In this document: in pieces, positions 8,933 to 17,271 of the stretch
Layout: each line of letters opens with the position of its first letter
Numbering within the stretch: position 1 is the first letter of the stretch
Assembly (NCBI RefSeq): GCF_014863355.1
Contig: NZ_JACZEP010000015.1
Span: 1-64,000, forward strand
DNA from: Aminobacter carboxidus
GTDB lineage: Bacteria > Pseudomonadota > Alphaproteobacteria > Rhizobiales > Rhizobiaceae
Reading direction: 5' to 3'
DNA: 64,000 bases
Notes under the pieces: model-generated
The model's database searches: none
What the model was told of the DNA's origin: nothing
What the model saw: the letters and a program-made list of their open reading frames with translations, nothing else
Position numbers and translations under genes: made by a program

Positions 8933-9042
8933 CGGTCCGGCAACCTCCGATACAAAAGCGCGAAGATGATGGCGCTTCTGCGCTGGCCTTGTGGCTCTCA
9001 ACCGGAAAACAGCCGGCGCGTTTGGTCGTGCGACCCGCCCCA

Positions 9043-9058
9043 TTAACATCATTTCACA
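9043..9058 (-). promoter_or_regulatory. TGTGAA-N4-TGTTAA motif upstream of the tmoX-like gene
   Basis: Minus-strand TGTGAAATGATGTTAA, 150 bases before the tmoX-like start codon. The block 9046-9067 is a perfect 22-base match to 5210-5231 upstream of torR. This suggests a common regulator, most simply TorR. The rest of 8795-9208 holds the 18-bp tandem repeat and presumably two divergent promoters. Confidence 0.5.
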
Positions 9059-9208
9059 AGTCGGCCCACGACTTTTACACCCCGACCGACACCGGTTCAC
9101 TTCTCACCGCTATGTTTGCCGGGCTGGAGCGGAAAAGGCATCGGCCCATAGAGGCCAACATCCAAAACTCCACGGGAACGATCGCAACTCAAAACAATGG
9201 GAGCTTCA

Positions 9209-10162
9209 ATGAGCAAGTTCACGAAGTCCGCAAGCATGGCCACGATCATGGCGTTTGCGGCCGGCACGGCGTTCGCCCAGGATTCCACCGACGTCATCAA
9301 GATCCCGACCCACAACTGGTCGAGCCAGATCGTCGGCGCCCACATCGTTGGCAAGCTGCTCGAAAAGGGCGGCGCCAAGGTCGAGTATGTCTCCGCCGAC
9401 AGCCAGGTCGTCTACACCGCTTTGTGCGAAGGCGACGTCAGCCTGGTGCATGAGGTCTGGGAAGGCGCCTTCGGCGTTGCGTTCCAGAAGGTGGTCAAGG
9501 AGGGCTGCGTCGTCGATGCCGCCACCCATGATGCCAAGACCCGCGAAGAATGGTGGTACCCGACCTATGTCGAGGAAGTCTGCCCCGGCCTGCCCGCCTG
9601 GGAGGCGCTGAACGCCTGCGCCGACAAGTTCGCCACGGCAGAGACCGCGCCCAAGGGGCGGTTCCTCGGCGGTCCGGTCGACTGGCTCAAGCATGACGCC
9701 GAGCGCGTCGAGGCCCTTGCCATGAACTTCGAGGTCGTCAATGCCGGCTCGTCGGCGGCACTGTGGGCCGAACTCGAATCCGCCTTCAAGCGCAAGGAGC
9801 CGATCGTCCTGTTCAACTGGACGCCGAACTTCGTCGAGGCGCTTTATGACGGCAAGTTCGTCGAATTCCCGGCCTTCGATCCCAAGTGCAAGGACGATCC
9901 GGCCTGGGGTTCGAACAAGGAACTGTCCTATGACTGCGGCAACCCGAAGGATGGCTATCTGAAGATCGCCGCCTGGAAGGAATTCCCGACCAAGTGGCCC
10001 AAGGCCTACGCCATCCTGCAGAAGATCAACTTCTCCAACATGGACATCGCCGTGCAGGCCAAGCTCGCCGACATCGACAACATGGAGCCCGAGGCGGCCG
10101 CCGACAAATGGCTGGCCGACAACGAGGCACGCTGGAAGGCCTGGCTGGGTTCCGCCAGCTAA
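9209..10162 (+). CDS. tmoX: TmoX/ProX-type periplasmic quaternary-amine or TMAO binding protein
   Basis: A 317-residue ABC substrate-binding protein of the OpuAC/ProX class. The signal peptide ends near AFAQD. Several Trp residues are placed as in aromatic-cage proteins for methylated amines: IPTHNWSSQ, VHEVWEGAFG, REEWWYPTY and VLFNWTPNF. ATG at 9209 follows GGGAGC at good spacing; the ATG at 9197 is less likely. It heads an operon with an ATPase and a double-length permease. Glycine betaine import is the general role of the family; TMAO is favoured here because torTSR and a possible demethylase lie just upstream and the gene shares a promoter motif with torR. Confidence 0.7.
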   Translation: MSKFTKSASMATIMAFAAGTAFAQDSTDVIKIPTHNWSSQIVGAHIVGKLLEKGGAKVEYVSADSQVVYTALCEGDVSLVHEVWEGAFGVAFQKVVKEGCVVDAATHDAKTREEWWYPTYVEEVCPGLPAWEALNACADKFATAETAPKGRFLGGPVDWLKHDAERVEALAMNFEVVNAGSSAALWAELESAFKRKEPIVLFNWTPNFVEALYDGKFVEFPAFDPKCKDDPAWGSNKELSYDCGNPKDGYLKIAAWKEFPTKWPKAYAILQKINFSNMDIAVQAKLADIDNMEPEAAADKWLADNEARWKAWLGSAS

Positions 10163-10268
10163 TCCCGGCATCCATCCGTCCCGTCATGGCGTCGTGACGC
10201 CCGCGCAAATGCGGGCGCCACCGCCGCGCATACGCAATCGGCCCCCTTTGGCGAGAGGCAGACCCGAC

Positions 10269-11297
10269 ATGTCCGAAGCAAAAATCGCATGCCGCAACCT
10301 TTGGAAGCTCTACGGCTCCGATCCCGCCGGCTTGCTGCGCCGCAACCACAACAACCCCTCCATCGAAACCATCAGGGCCGAAGGCTACGTCCCCGCCGTC
10401 CGCAACGTCTCGTTCGACGTGATGCCGGGCGAGATCCTCGTCGTCATGGGCCTGTCCGGCTCGGGCAAATCGACCCTGCTGCGCTGCCTGGCACGGCTGA
10501 TCGAGCCGACGTCGGGCGAGGTCATGTTCGAGGGCCGCGACATCCTCGCCGCCAGCGAGCGCGAACTGATCGAACTCAGGCGCCACAAGATGGGCATGGT
10601 GTTCCAGCATTTCGCGCTGCTGCCGCACCGCACCGTACTCGACAATGTCGCCTTCCCGCTCCAGGTCCGTGGCACCGACCGGCACAGCCGCGAGGCCCGC
10701 GCCCGCGAGGTCATCGAACTCGTCGGGCTGAAGGGCCGCGAGGCCTATTATCCGCGCGAACTCTCCGGCGGCCAGCAGCAGCGCGTCGGCATTGCCCGTT
10801 CGCTCGCCGTCGGCCCCGACGTCTGGTTCCTCGACGAGCCGTTTTCGGCACTCGACCCGCTGATCCGCCGCGAGATGCAGGACGAATTCCTGCGCCTGCA
10901 AAAGGTGCTCAACAAGACCATCGTCTTCATCACCCACGACTTCGACGAGGCGATTCGCGTCGCCGACCGCATCGCCATCATGAAGGACGGCGTCGTCGAA
11001 CAGCTCGGCACGGCGGAAGAACTGGTCACCTGCCCGGCCACGCCTTACGTCGCCGAGTTCACCCGCAACGTCGCGCATGACCGCCTGCTGTCGGTGCGAT
11101 CGATCATGGCGCCCGCATCCGCCCGCACCCCCGACGCGGCAGCCGTCCAGGCCCAGGCGCTGCTCGCCAGCGTCGCCCGCCAGGTGCTGTTGTCGGAACG
11201 CCCGGTCGACGTCGTCGACGATGGCGGCGTCCTTGTCGGCACGCTGGCCCGTAACGGCTTGATCGACGCCCTCTATGGCAAGGAGGCGTGTGCATGA
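10269..11297 (+). CDS. tmoV: TmoV/ProV-type ABC transporter ATPase
   Basis: A 342-residue cytoplasmic ATPase for the adjacent importer. Walker A is GLSGSGKST, the Q-loop region VFQHFALLPHRTV, the signature LSGGQQQR, Walker B VWFLDEPFSALD, and the H-loop ITHDFDEA. The RAEGYVPAVRNVSF insert before the P-loop is typical of ProV-type ATPases. The C-terminal region after about residue 265 ends in VVDDGGVLVGTLARNGLIDALYG, a single CBS-like remnant rather than a full pair. The start at 10269 follows GAGAGG. The stop overlaps the permease start (ATGA), indicating translational coupling. Confidence 0.8.
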   Translation: MSEAKIACRNLWKLYGSDPAGLLRRNHNNPSIETIRAEGYVPAVRNVSFDVMPGEILVVMGLSGSGKSTLLRCLARLIEPTSGEVMFEGRDILAASERELIELRRHKMGMVFQHFALLPHRTVLDNVAFPLQVRGTDRHSREARAREVIELVGLKGREAYYPRELSGGQQQRVGIARSLAVGPDVWFLDEPFSALDPLIRREMQDEFLRLQKVLNKTIVFITHDFDEAIRVADRIAIMKDGVVEQLGTAEELVTCPATPYVAEFTRNVAHDRLLSVRSIMAPASARTPDAAAVQAQALLASVARQVLLSERPVDVVDDGGVLVGTLARNGLIDALYGKEACA

Positions 11298-13282
11298 GCG
11301 CCGCGACACTGCCCCGCCAGGAGTCGATGGAACCGCAGACCCAGCTTGCGTCGATGACCAGGCCGCTGCTCGTCATATTGCCTTTCGCCATCCTGCTGCT
11401 GGCCGCCTCCGTGCTGCCCGACTGGGCGGTGCAGGTGCCCAAAGGCTGGACCATCCCCTTCGTCGACTGGGCCAACACGGTCATCGGGCACCTGCGCGAC
11501 GACGCCATCTTCGGGTTGTTTTCGTTCCGCGACCTGACGCGCGGCATTGCCGAGCTGATCACCTGGCCGCTGGCCTTCGTCGAAGGCCTGCTGGTCGCCG
11601 GTTTTCCCAAGCTCGGCATCGCCGCCATGCCCTGGGTGATGACCGCCGGCCTGTCGGGCGTGCTCGGCTGGTATCTGAAAGACTGGCGGCTTGGCGCCCT
11701 GGCGGCAGGCTGCGTCGCCTACATGGCGATCTTCGGCAAATGGGAGCTGTCGATGATCACCTTGTCGGTGGTGCTGGTCGCTGCCCCCATCGCTGGTCTC
11801 ATCGGTTTCGGCATCGGCATTCTCGCAGTCAAGAAACAGTGGTTCGAAGCGCTCATCGTGCCGCTGCTCAACGTGCTGCAGTCGCTGCCGCATTTTTCCT
11901 ACCTGATCCCGATCGCCGTGTTCATCGGCGTCGGCCACAAGGCCGGCACCATCGCCACCGTCATCTTCGCCATCCCGCCGATGGCCCGCCTCACCATACT
12001 CGGTCTCAAGGGTGTTGCCGAAGAGGTCCGCGAGGCCGGCAAGATGGCCGGCTGCACCCGCTTCCAGACCTTGTGGATGGTCGAGATCCCCGCCGCCCGA
12101 CAGCCGCTGCTGGTCGGTGTCAACCAGGTCATCATGCAGTGCCTGGCGATGGTGGTCATCGCCTCCTTCGTCGGCGCGCGTGGCCTTGGCCACGACCTTT
12201 TGTTTCGCCTGCAGGCGCTGAAGATCGGCCAGGCGCTGGAAAGCGGCGTCGCCATCGTGCTGATGGCAATCACGCTCGACCAGCTGAGCCGCGCCGCCGC
12301 CCATAAGCAACCCGCACATGCAGCAACCGACGCCACCTTGCTCGAACGTTTCCCGTTCCTCGCCGCAGCGCTGGCCGTCATTGCCGCCTCGCTGCTCTTG
12401 GCCGCAATCACGCCCTACGCCCAGGCCTGGCCTGCGGAGCTCGCGCTGAGCACCGCACCGTTCTGGGACGCGCTGGTCGACTGGATCACGCTGACGCTCT
12501 ATGACCCGCTGCAATATCTGCGCAACGCCATGCTGCTCTACGTGCTGATCCCGATCCGCGACCTGTTCCAGTCGATCCCGTGGACGGCGATGGTAGCACT
12601 TGTCGCCGCCGCCGGCTGGTCGCTCGGCGGCCTCAGGCTTTCGCTCACCGTCTCCGGCTTCGTACTGTTCATCGCCTTTGCCGGCTACTGGGAGCGCTCG
12701 CTGATCACCGCCTATATGGTGACGGTCGCGGTGCTGCTGTGCATCGCGATCGGCCTGCCGATCGGCATCTGGGCCTCGCGCAGCGAACGCCGCACCGGCA
12801 TCGCCAAGCTTTTGTGCGATACCTTCCAGACCTTTCCGTCCTTCATCTACCTGATCCCTGTCATCATGCTGTTCAAGGTCGGCGACGTCGCGGCGATCTC
12901 GGCCATCATCATCTATGCGATGATCCCGATCGTGCGTTACACCATCTTCGGCCTGCGCAACGTGCCGCAGGAAATCGTCGAGGCCGGCATCACTTCGGGC
13001 TGCACGCAAAGGCAGCTGCTGTGGAACATCCGCATGCCGCTGGCTTTCCCCGAGATCATGCTCGGCATCAACCAGACGATCATGTTTGCGCTGTTCATGG
13101 TCATCATCGCCGCCTTCATCGGCACCAAGGACATCGGCCAGGAGATCTTCCGCGCGCTGACCTTCAACGATGCCGGCAAGGGCCTCGTGCTTGGCCTCTG
13201 CGTCGCCTTCATGGGCCTGACCGCCGACCAGCTGATCACGGCGTGGGCGACGAAGCGCAAACAGCGGCTCGGTCTGGCGTAG
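11294..13282 (+). CDS. tmoW: Double-length ABC permease, TmoW/ProW type (two fused membrane units)
   Basis: A 662-residue inner-membrane protein holding two ProW-type permease units in tandem. Unit one carries the EAA-loop motif EEVREAGKMAGCTRFQTLW and unit two carries QEIVEAGITSGCTQRQLLW; each is flanked by several hydrophobic helices. A fusion means one chain can form the whole membrane channel, as in some TMAO and betaine importers. ATG at 11294 follows AGGAGG by seven bases and overlaps the ATPase stop in an ATGA junction; a GTG at 11288 is less likely. The AGLSG and PHFSYLIPI blocks agree with the family. Confidence 0.82.
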   Translation: MSAATLPRQESMEPQTQLASMTRPLLVILPFAILLLAASVLPDWAVQVPKGWTIPFVDWANTVIGHLRDDAIFGLFSFRDLTRGIAELITWPLAFVEGLLVAGFPKLGIAAMPWVMTAGLSGVLGWYLKDWRLGALAAGCVAYMAIFGKWELSMITLSVVLVAAPIAGLIGFGIGILAVKKQWFEALIVPLLNVLQSLPHFSYLIPIAVFIGVGHKAGTIATVIFAIPPMARLTILGLKGVAEEVREAGKMAGCTRFQTLWMVEIPAARQPLLVGVNQVIMQCLAMVVIASFVGARGLGHDLLFRLQALKIGQALESGVAIVLMAITLDQLSRAAAHKQPAHAATDATLLERFPFLAAALAVIAASLLLAAITPYAQAWPAELALSTAPFWDALVDWITLTLYDPLQYLRNAMLLYVLIPIRDLFQSIPWTAMVALVAAAGWSLGGLRLSLTVSGFVLFIAFAGYWERSLITAYMVTVAVLLCIAIGLPIGIWASRSERRTGIAKLLCDTFQTFPSFIYLIPVIMLFKVGDVAAISAIIIYAMIPIVRYTIFGLRNVPQEIVEAGITSGCTQRQLLWNIRMPLAFPEIMLGINQTIMFALFMVIIAAFIGTKDIGQEIFRALTFNDAGKGLVLGLCVAFMGLTADQLITAWATKRKQRLGLA

Positions 13283-13616
13283 CAACCATCAGTTGGCGAA
13301 CAAGCTGCGTCGGGGCCACCGGCGTATTTGCCTGGATCGTCGATGGCGCGGTCTCAACCAGTCGGCCCTGAGGCTCGTCAGTTCGACATGGCGCTTCTGC
13401 CGCCGTGATCGCGGCTGCGCTATGCGCAGCCGCGCCGGCACGAAGGCATCGTCACTGAAGATCAGTGCGGAAGCTGCATCGGTCACTGACAACCAGTGTG
13501 ATCTGATTATCATCCATGTTGTCCTTTTTTGTCCGGTCTTTGTCCGGTGAATGGCTGGAGTCCCCCGACACAAGGTCTAGGATTGCGGCACACCATGGCT
13601 CACGGAGTGTCCAGAA
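13283..13616. other. Intergenic region with three TTGTCC boxes
   Basis: A 334-base non-coding stretch between the importer operon and the cysteine hydrolase. TTGTCC occurs at 13519-13524, 13529-13534 and 13540-13545, that is at 10- and 11-base steps, so all three lie on one face of the helix; the last two extend to TTGTCCGG. This looks like a regulator array about 75 bases before the hydrolase start. Nothing else recognisable was seen. Confidence 0.4.
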
Positions 13617-14180
13617 ATGACCGATACCGCGCTACTTGTCATCGATGCCCAGGAAAGTTTCCGTCAACGCGCCAACTGGGCGGAGGTGGATAGCCCGACC
13701 TATCTCAGGAACCAGCAGGCGCTTATCGATGGTGCAATTCAAAAGGGCTGGAAGATCGTGCGCGTGTTCCATGCCGAGCCAGAAGGCATCTTCTCTCTCG
13801 CCTCGGGTTTCGTCAGGCCGCTTGCGGAACTCAAGCTCGACAAGCCCGACCTCGAGTTCTTCAAGTTCAGGCATTCCGCCTTCGTCGGCTCGCCGCTTGA
13901 AGTCTACCTGATCGAGAACGGCATCCGTCGCCTCGTCATTTCAGGCATTCGCAGCGAACAGTGCTGTGAGACGACCACCCGCCATGGGTCGGATCTCGGC
14001 TGGCAGGTCGACTACGTTACCGAGGCGACCCATACAATGCCGCTGACCGATGCGGCCGGAAAGACCTGGACGGCCGAAGAGATCAAGGCCCGCACGGCAG
14101 CCGTGCTCGATGGACGCTTCGCCCGCGTCTGCACGATTGCCGAAGCTCTGGCCGGCGAGACGATGGCTGCCGCGGCATGA
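13617..14180 (+). CDS. Isochorismatase-family cysteine hydrolase
   Basis: A 187-residue cytosolic hydrolase of the isochorismatase-like superfamily. The catalytic Asp lies in LLVIDAQESF near the N-terminus and the catalytic Cys in ISGIRSEQCCETTTRHG; between them KFRHSAFVGS supplies the usual substrate region. These enzymes cleave amides, ureas or enol ethers; the substrate is not evident. The gene overlaps the following regulator by four bases (ATGA), so the two are co-translated and the regulator probably controls this gene. Confidence 0.75.
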   Translation: MTDTALLVIDAQESFRQRANWAEVDSPTYLRNQQALIDGAIQKGWKIVRVFHAEPEGIFSLASGFVRPLAELKLDKPDLEFFKFRHSAFVGSPLEVYLIENGIRRLVISGIRSEQCCETTTRHGSDLGWQVDYVTEATHTMPLTDAAGKTWTAEEIKARTAAVLDGRFARVCTIAEALAGETMAAAA

Positions 14181-15190
14181 CAGTGCCGCGTCGGGTTCCG
14201 ACCTATGTGGTACTGCCGGCGCGGACCTTGCTGCTCGATGTCGCGGGGCCAATGGAGGCCCTGCGCTATGCCAATCGGCTGCAGCCCGACGTGCAGTTCG
14301 ACGTCACCTATGTCGGCGCATTGCCAGAGGTTACGACCTCGATCGGGCTGCGTGTCACCGGCATCTCGCCACTGCCCGAGACCATCGAGCCAGGTGCGAT
14401 GGTCGTGCTTGCAGGTGACACCGACGAGCCGATGGACGCGGGCCAGCCGTTCGAGGCAGCCGATGAAGGCTCCGACGAACTGGTCCAGTGGCTGCGGCGC
14501 AGCTTGAAGCCAGGCATTTTGCTCGTGTCGATCTGCTCGGGTGCTCTCCTGGCGGGGCGAGCGGGGCTGCTTGACGGGGTCAAATGCACCACGCATTTCA
14601 CCGACTGCGAACGTCTCGCCCGGATCGCGCCTTTGGCCAAGGTGCTGGAGAACCGGCTCTATGTCGAGGATGGCGAACGCTATACCAGCGCCGGCATCAC
14701 CGCCGGTATCGATCTGATGCTGCATATCATCGGCCGGCTCACCAACCAGGCGGTCTCCGCCGCCGTGGCAAAGTCGCTCGTCGTCTATTTCCGCCGCCTC
14801 GGAACTGACCCACAGCTTTCGCCATGGCTGGAAGGCAGGAACCACATCCACGCGGCCATCCATCGGGTACAAGATGCAATAACGGCCGATCCGGCGCGAG
14901 ACTGGTCGCTTACAGCATTGGCCGACATCGCCATAACCAGCCCCAGGCACCTCAGCCGACTGTTCAACGATCAAACCGGCATGAGCATCCCCAGTTATCT
15001 CAACCGGCTGCGCGTCGCACTGGCCCAGCAGCTTCTGAACGAGACGAGGCTCGACATGGAGCGGGTTGCAGAGCGCGTCGGCTACAGCTCGAGCCGGCAG
15101 TTGCGTCGCGCCTGGGGACGGTTCAATGCGACCCCGCCGAGTGCCCTTCGGCGGGAGGTCGCCTATCCACCTCACCTGCGCAAAAGCTGA
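14177..15190 (+). CDS. GlxA-family transcriptional regulator (DJ-1/PfpI plus AraC HTH)
   Basis: A 337-residue regulator. Residues about 1-180 form a class I glutamine amidotransferase-like (DJ-1/PfpI) domain, with VLPARTLLLDVAGPMEALR at the start and LVSICSGALLAGRAGLLDG around the nucleophile elbow (Cys in SICSGA). The C-terminal third is an AraC-type double helix-turn-helix, with LADIAITSPRHLSRLFNDQ and MERVAERVGYSSSRQLRRAW. The sensor domain usually does not act as an enzyme. It is coupled to the isochorismatase-family gene; the TTGTCC array upstream of that gene is a candidate binding site. Confidence 0.8.
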   Translation: MTVPRRVPTYVVLPARTLLLDVAGPMEALRYANRLQPDVQFDVTYVGALPEVTTSIGLRVTGISPLPETIEPGAMVVLAGDTDEPMDAGQPFEAADEGSDELVQWLRRSLKPGILLVSICSGALLAGRAGLLDGVKCTTHFTDCERLARIAPLAKVLENRLYVEDGERYTSAGITAGIDLMLHIIGRLTNQAVSAAVAKSLVVYFRRLGTDPQLSPWLEGRNHIHAAIHRVQDAITADPARDWSLTALADIAITSPRHLSRLFNDQTGMSIPSYLNRLRVALAQQLLNETRLDMERVAERVGYSSSRQLRRAWGRFNATPPSALRREVAYPPHLRKS

Positions 15191-15349
15191 GCCTCCGCGG
15201 CATGCAATCGGCAGTCCTGCCAATGGCACTGTTTTGGGCGCGCATTCCAGACCTCGCCATCTCAGCCATGCGAGAAGACAATCAGATCCTTTGCATGCGA
15301 CCGCCGGCGCGGCATGCGCAGCCCATCTGTTGTCATGTGGCTGATCGGA

Positions 15350-16009
15350 TCAGTCGCTCGTGGAAAAGCCGGTCTCACAGAAGCTGATGATGTCGTCTAT
15401 CAGGGCGCTGTTGCTGACGTGATCCTGGATATCCTCGAGCCCGGGCATGCGACGGGCATTCGGATCGAGGTCAGCAACGATGTGCAAGATGGCGCCGCGG
15501 ATATATTCATAGCGCAGCGCGATCTGCGCCTCACCGAGCTCAGGCGCCGCCCGCTGCAGCATTCGGCGGGATAAGCGATGGAGTTCGTCGAACTGCTCGG
15601 CGAAGATTTCATTGGTCAAGGCTCGCGGCAAAGCCTTGGTTTGCAGCATCAGGCGGATCGCCGCGCGCCCCCCGCGCTCGTCGAGGCTGAGCTCGACAAG
15701 CGGTGCCACGATCGCGCGGAGCACGGTGCGCAGGGTTGGCTGCGGGTCGCCCTCACATGCCTTCATTGCCCCCAGGCGCGCTGCGTTCAGCGGGCCGAGG
15801 CATTGCTCGAGCGTCAGGCGCAGCAATTCGTCTTTGGAGCGGAAGTGATAATTGACCGCCGCAATGTTCGCCCCCGCCGCCCGGGTGACTTCCCGCAGCG
15901 TGGCCGCATCGAACCCACGATCGGCGAACACGAAGGTCGCCGCATGCAGCAATGCACGACGCGTGTCGCGATCGTCGTGCCGGCCGGTTCTGTCTTCAGC
16001 TGCGTCCAT
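15350..16009 (-). CDS. TetR-family transcriptional regulator
   Basis: A 219-residue TetR regulator. The N-terminal HTH is TRRALLHAATFVFADRGFD followed by TLREVTRAAGANIAAVNYHF, which is the usual helix 2-3 pattern. The C-terminal part is helical and of the CerR/DUF1956-like type (LPRALTNEIFAEQ). ATG at 16009 follows GAGGTGG. It lies downstream of the DapA-family gene on the same strand, 128 bases apart; the palindromic operator upstream of that gene (17108-17139) is a likely target, which would make the regulator part of its own regulated unit. Confidence 0.78.
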   Translation of the reverse strand: MDAAEDRTGRHDDRDTRRALLHAATFVFADRGFDAATLREVTRAAGANIAAVNYHFRSKDELLRLTLEQCLGPLNAARLGAMKACEGDPQPTLRTVLRAIVAPLVELSLDERGGRAAIRLMLQTKALPRALTNEIFAEQFDELHRLSRRMLQRAAPELGEAQIALRYEYIRGAILHIVADLDPNARRMPGLEDIQDHVSNSALIDDIISFCETGFSTSD

Positions 16010-16137
16010 ACCACCTCATAGCCGAAAGCCGGTTTGCGTGCTGCTCTCATCGGCGTCAAATCTGAGGATATGTACCCGCGGAGCCTCGGCCACCGGTGCC
16101 GCGTTTCGATCTGGAAGTACGCAGCCGTGGCCACCAG

Positions 16138-17058
16138 TCAGCGCGCCAGCCGGTAGCCGTAGGCCCTGTCGAGCTCGAGTTCGCGCACGATACGGATGCC
16201 GTCTTCAAGCAAGCTGGGATCAGCGGCCCGGAGCGGCTTGCGCAGCGGTCCCGCCGGCAGGCCGACCGCTGCCATCAGCGACTTCATCGAAACCGGATTA
16301 ACGGCTGCATAGGCAAAATGCAGCATCGGCAAGTTGCGCAGCCAGGCCGAGCGGCAGGCGAATGCGTCTTCGCCTGAAACCCATGGCTTGGAGATGATCG
16401 CCATCTCGCGCGGGATGATGTTGCCAGTCATGTTGGCGGTGCCATGGCCGCCCAGCGCCATGGTCGGGATCACCAAGCCGAGATTCGGCGAGCAGCAGCA
16501 CATGACCGAGATGTCGAGATCGGCACGGCAGACCTGGGCTACCTGGCCGACGCGCGTGGTCGATTCCTTGAGCACGACCATGTTCGGATGGGCAGAGATG
16601 CGCTGGATGTCGGTCCAGTGCAGGTCCGTCTTGACGCGCGGAGGATTGTTGTAAAAGCCGATCGGGAAGTCGACCGCATCGCAGACCTCCAGAACATACT
16701 CGACGATCGATTCATTGTCGGCGCAGATGTAGGAAGGCGCTGCAATGATGGCGCCGTCGCCGCCTTGGTTCTTGGCATAGCGCACCAAATCGATCGTGCC
16801 CTGGGTGTTGGATCCCGTGCAGCCGAAGTAGAGGAGCATGTCGCCGCGCGGCATCTTTGCCGTTTCGGTGATGATCATGCGCCGCTCTTCGGGGGTCAGC
16901 ATCGAGACCTCCCCGGTCGAACCCATGATCAGGATCGCCTTTGTGTGGTTTTGCCGGTGAAAATCGAGCAGGCTGCCAAACCCGGCCAGATCTACCGAGC
17001 CGTCGGCGTTCATCGGCGTGATCAGCGCCACGAACGACCCATCTGGTTTTTTATGCAC
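16138..17058 (-). CDS. DapA/NanA-family lyase or synthase
   Basis: A 306-residue TIM-barrel enzyme of the dihydrodipicolinate synthase / N-acetylneuraminate lyase superfamily. The active-site Tyr lies in IGFYNNPPR (about Tyr136) and the Schiff-base Lys in MVVLKEST (about Lys164); MGSTGEVSMLTPEER is the GTTGE-type pyruvate-binding loop. Family members condense or cleave pyruvate with an aldehyde; the substrate here is unknown. GTG at 17058 is chosen because GGAGG lies five bases before it; the longer open frame to 17220 crosses the promoter and operator. A genuine lysine-pathway DapA is less likely given the accessory context. Confidence 0.78.
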   Translation of the reverse strand: MHKKPDGSFVALITPMNADGSVDLAGFGSLLDFHRQNHTKAILIMGSTGEVSMLTPEERRMIITETAKMPRGDMLLYFGCTGSNTQGTIDLVRYAKNQGGDGAIIAAPSYICADNESIVEYVLEVCDAVDFPIGFYNNPPRVKTDLHWTDIQRISAHPNMVVLKESTTRVGQVAQVCRADLDISVMCCCSPNLGLVIPTMALGGHGTANMTGNIIPREMAIISKPWVSGEDAFACRSAWLRNLPMLHFAYAAVNPVSMKSLMAAVGLPAGPLRKPLRAADPSLLEDGIRIVRELELDRAYGYRLAR

Positions 17059-17107
17059 GACAGCCTCCAGTGTCCGGGACACCCAGCCAAGCCGAGGTGA
17101 ACGCCCA

Positions 17108-17159
17108 TTTGAAATGCTTGTTTCAAACGTATGTTTGAATCTTGAGGACGCATTGTCAA
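17108..17159 (-). promoter_or_regulatory. Promoter with overlapping palindromic operator (TetR-type)
   Basis: TTTGAAA (17108-17114) pairs with TTTCAAA (17121-17127), and TTCAAAC (17122-17128) pairs perfectly with GTTTGAA (17133-17139) around GTAT. Three half-sites therefore overlap. On the minus strand a TTGACA box at 17159-17154 is followed 17 bases later by AAACAT, so the operator covers the -10 region of the DapA-family gene. The TetR protein at 15350-16009 is the natural candidate. Confidence 0.6.
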
Positions 17160-17271
17160 TGGCACGGGCACGTCGCGCTCGCCCATCACCAGTCGTTTGG
17201 GCTGTGACGCAAGGTTGCATGACATGACGAAGCTTAAACGGCGTTCGCCATGATGCGGCTGCTCCAGGGCG

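Noticed and set aside
11273-13285. A 670-codon minus-strand frame
   Set aside because: It mirrors the fused permease on the other strand and has a His/Asp/Gly-rich composition typical of antisense frames in high-GC DNA.
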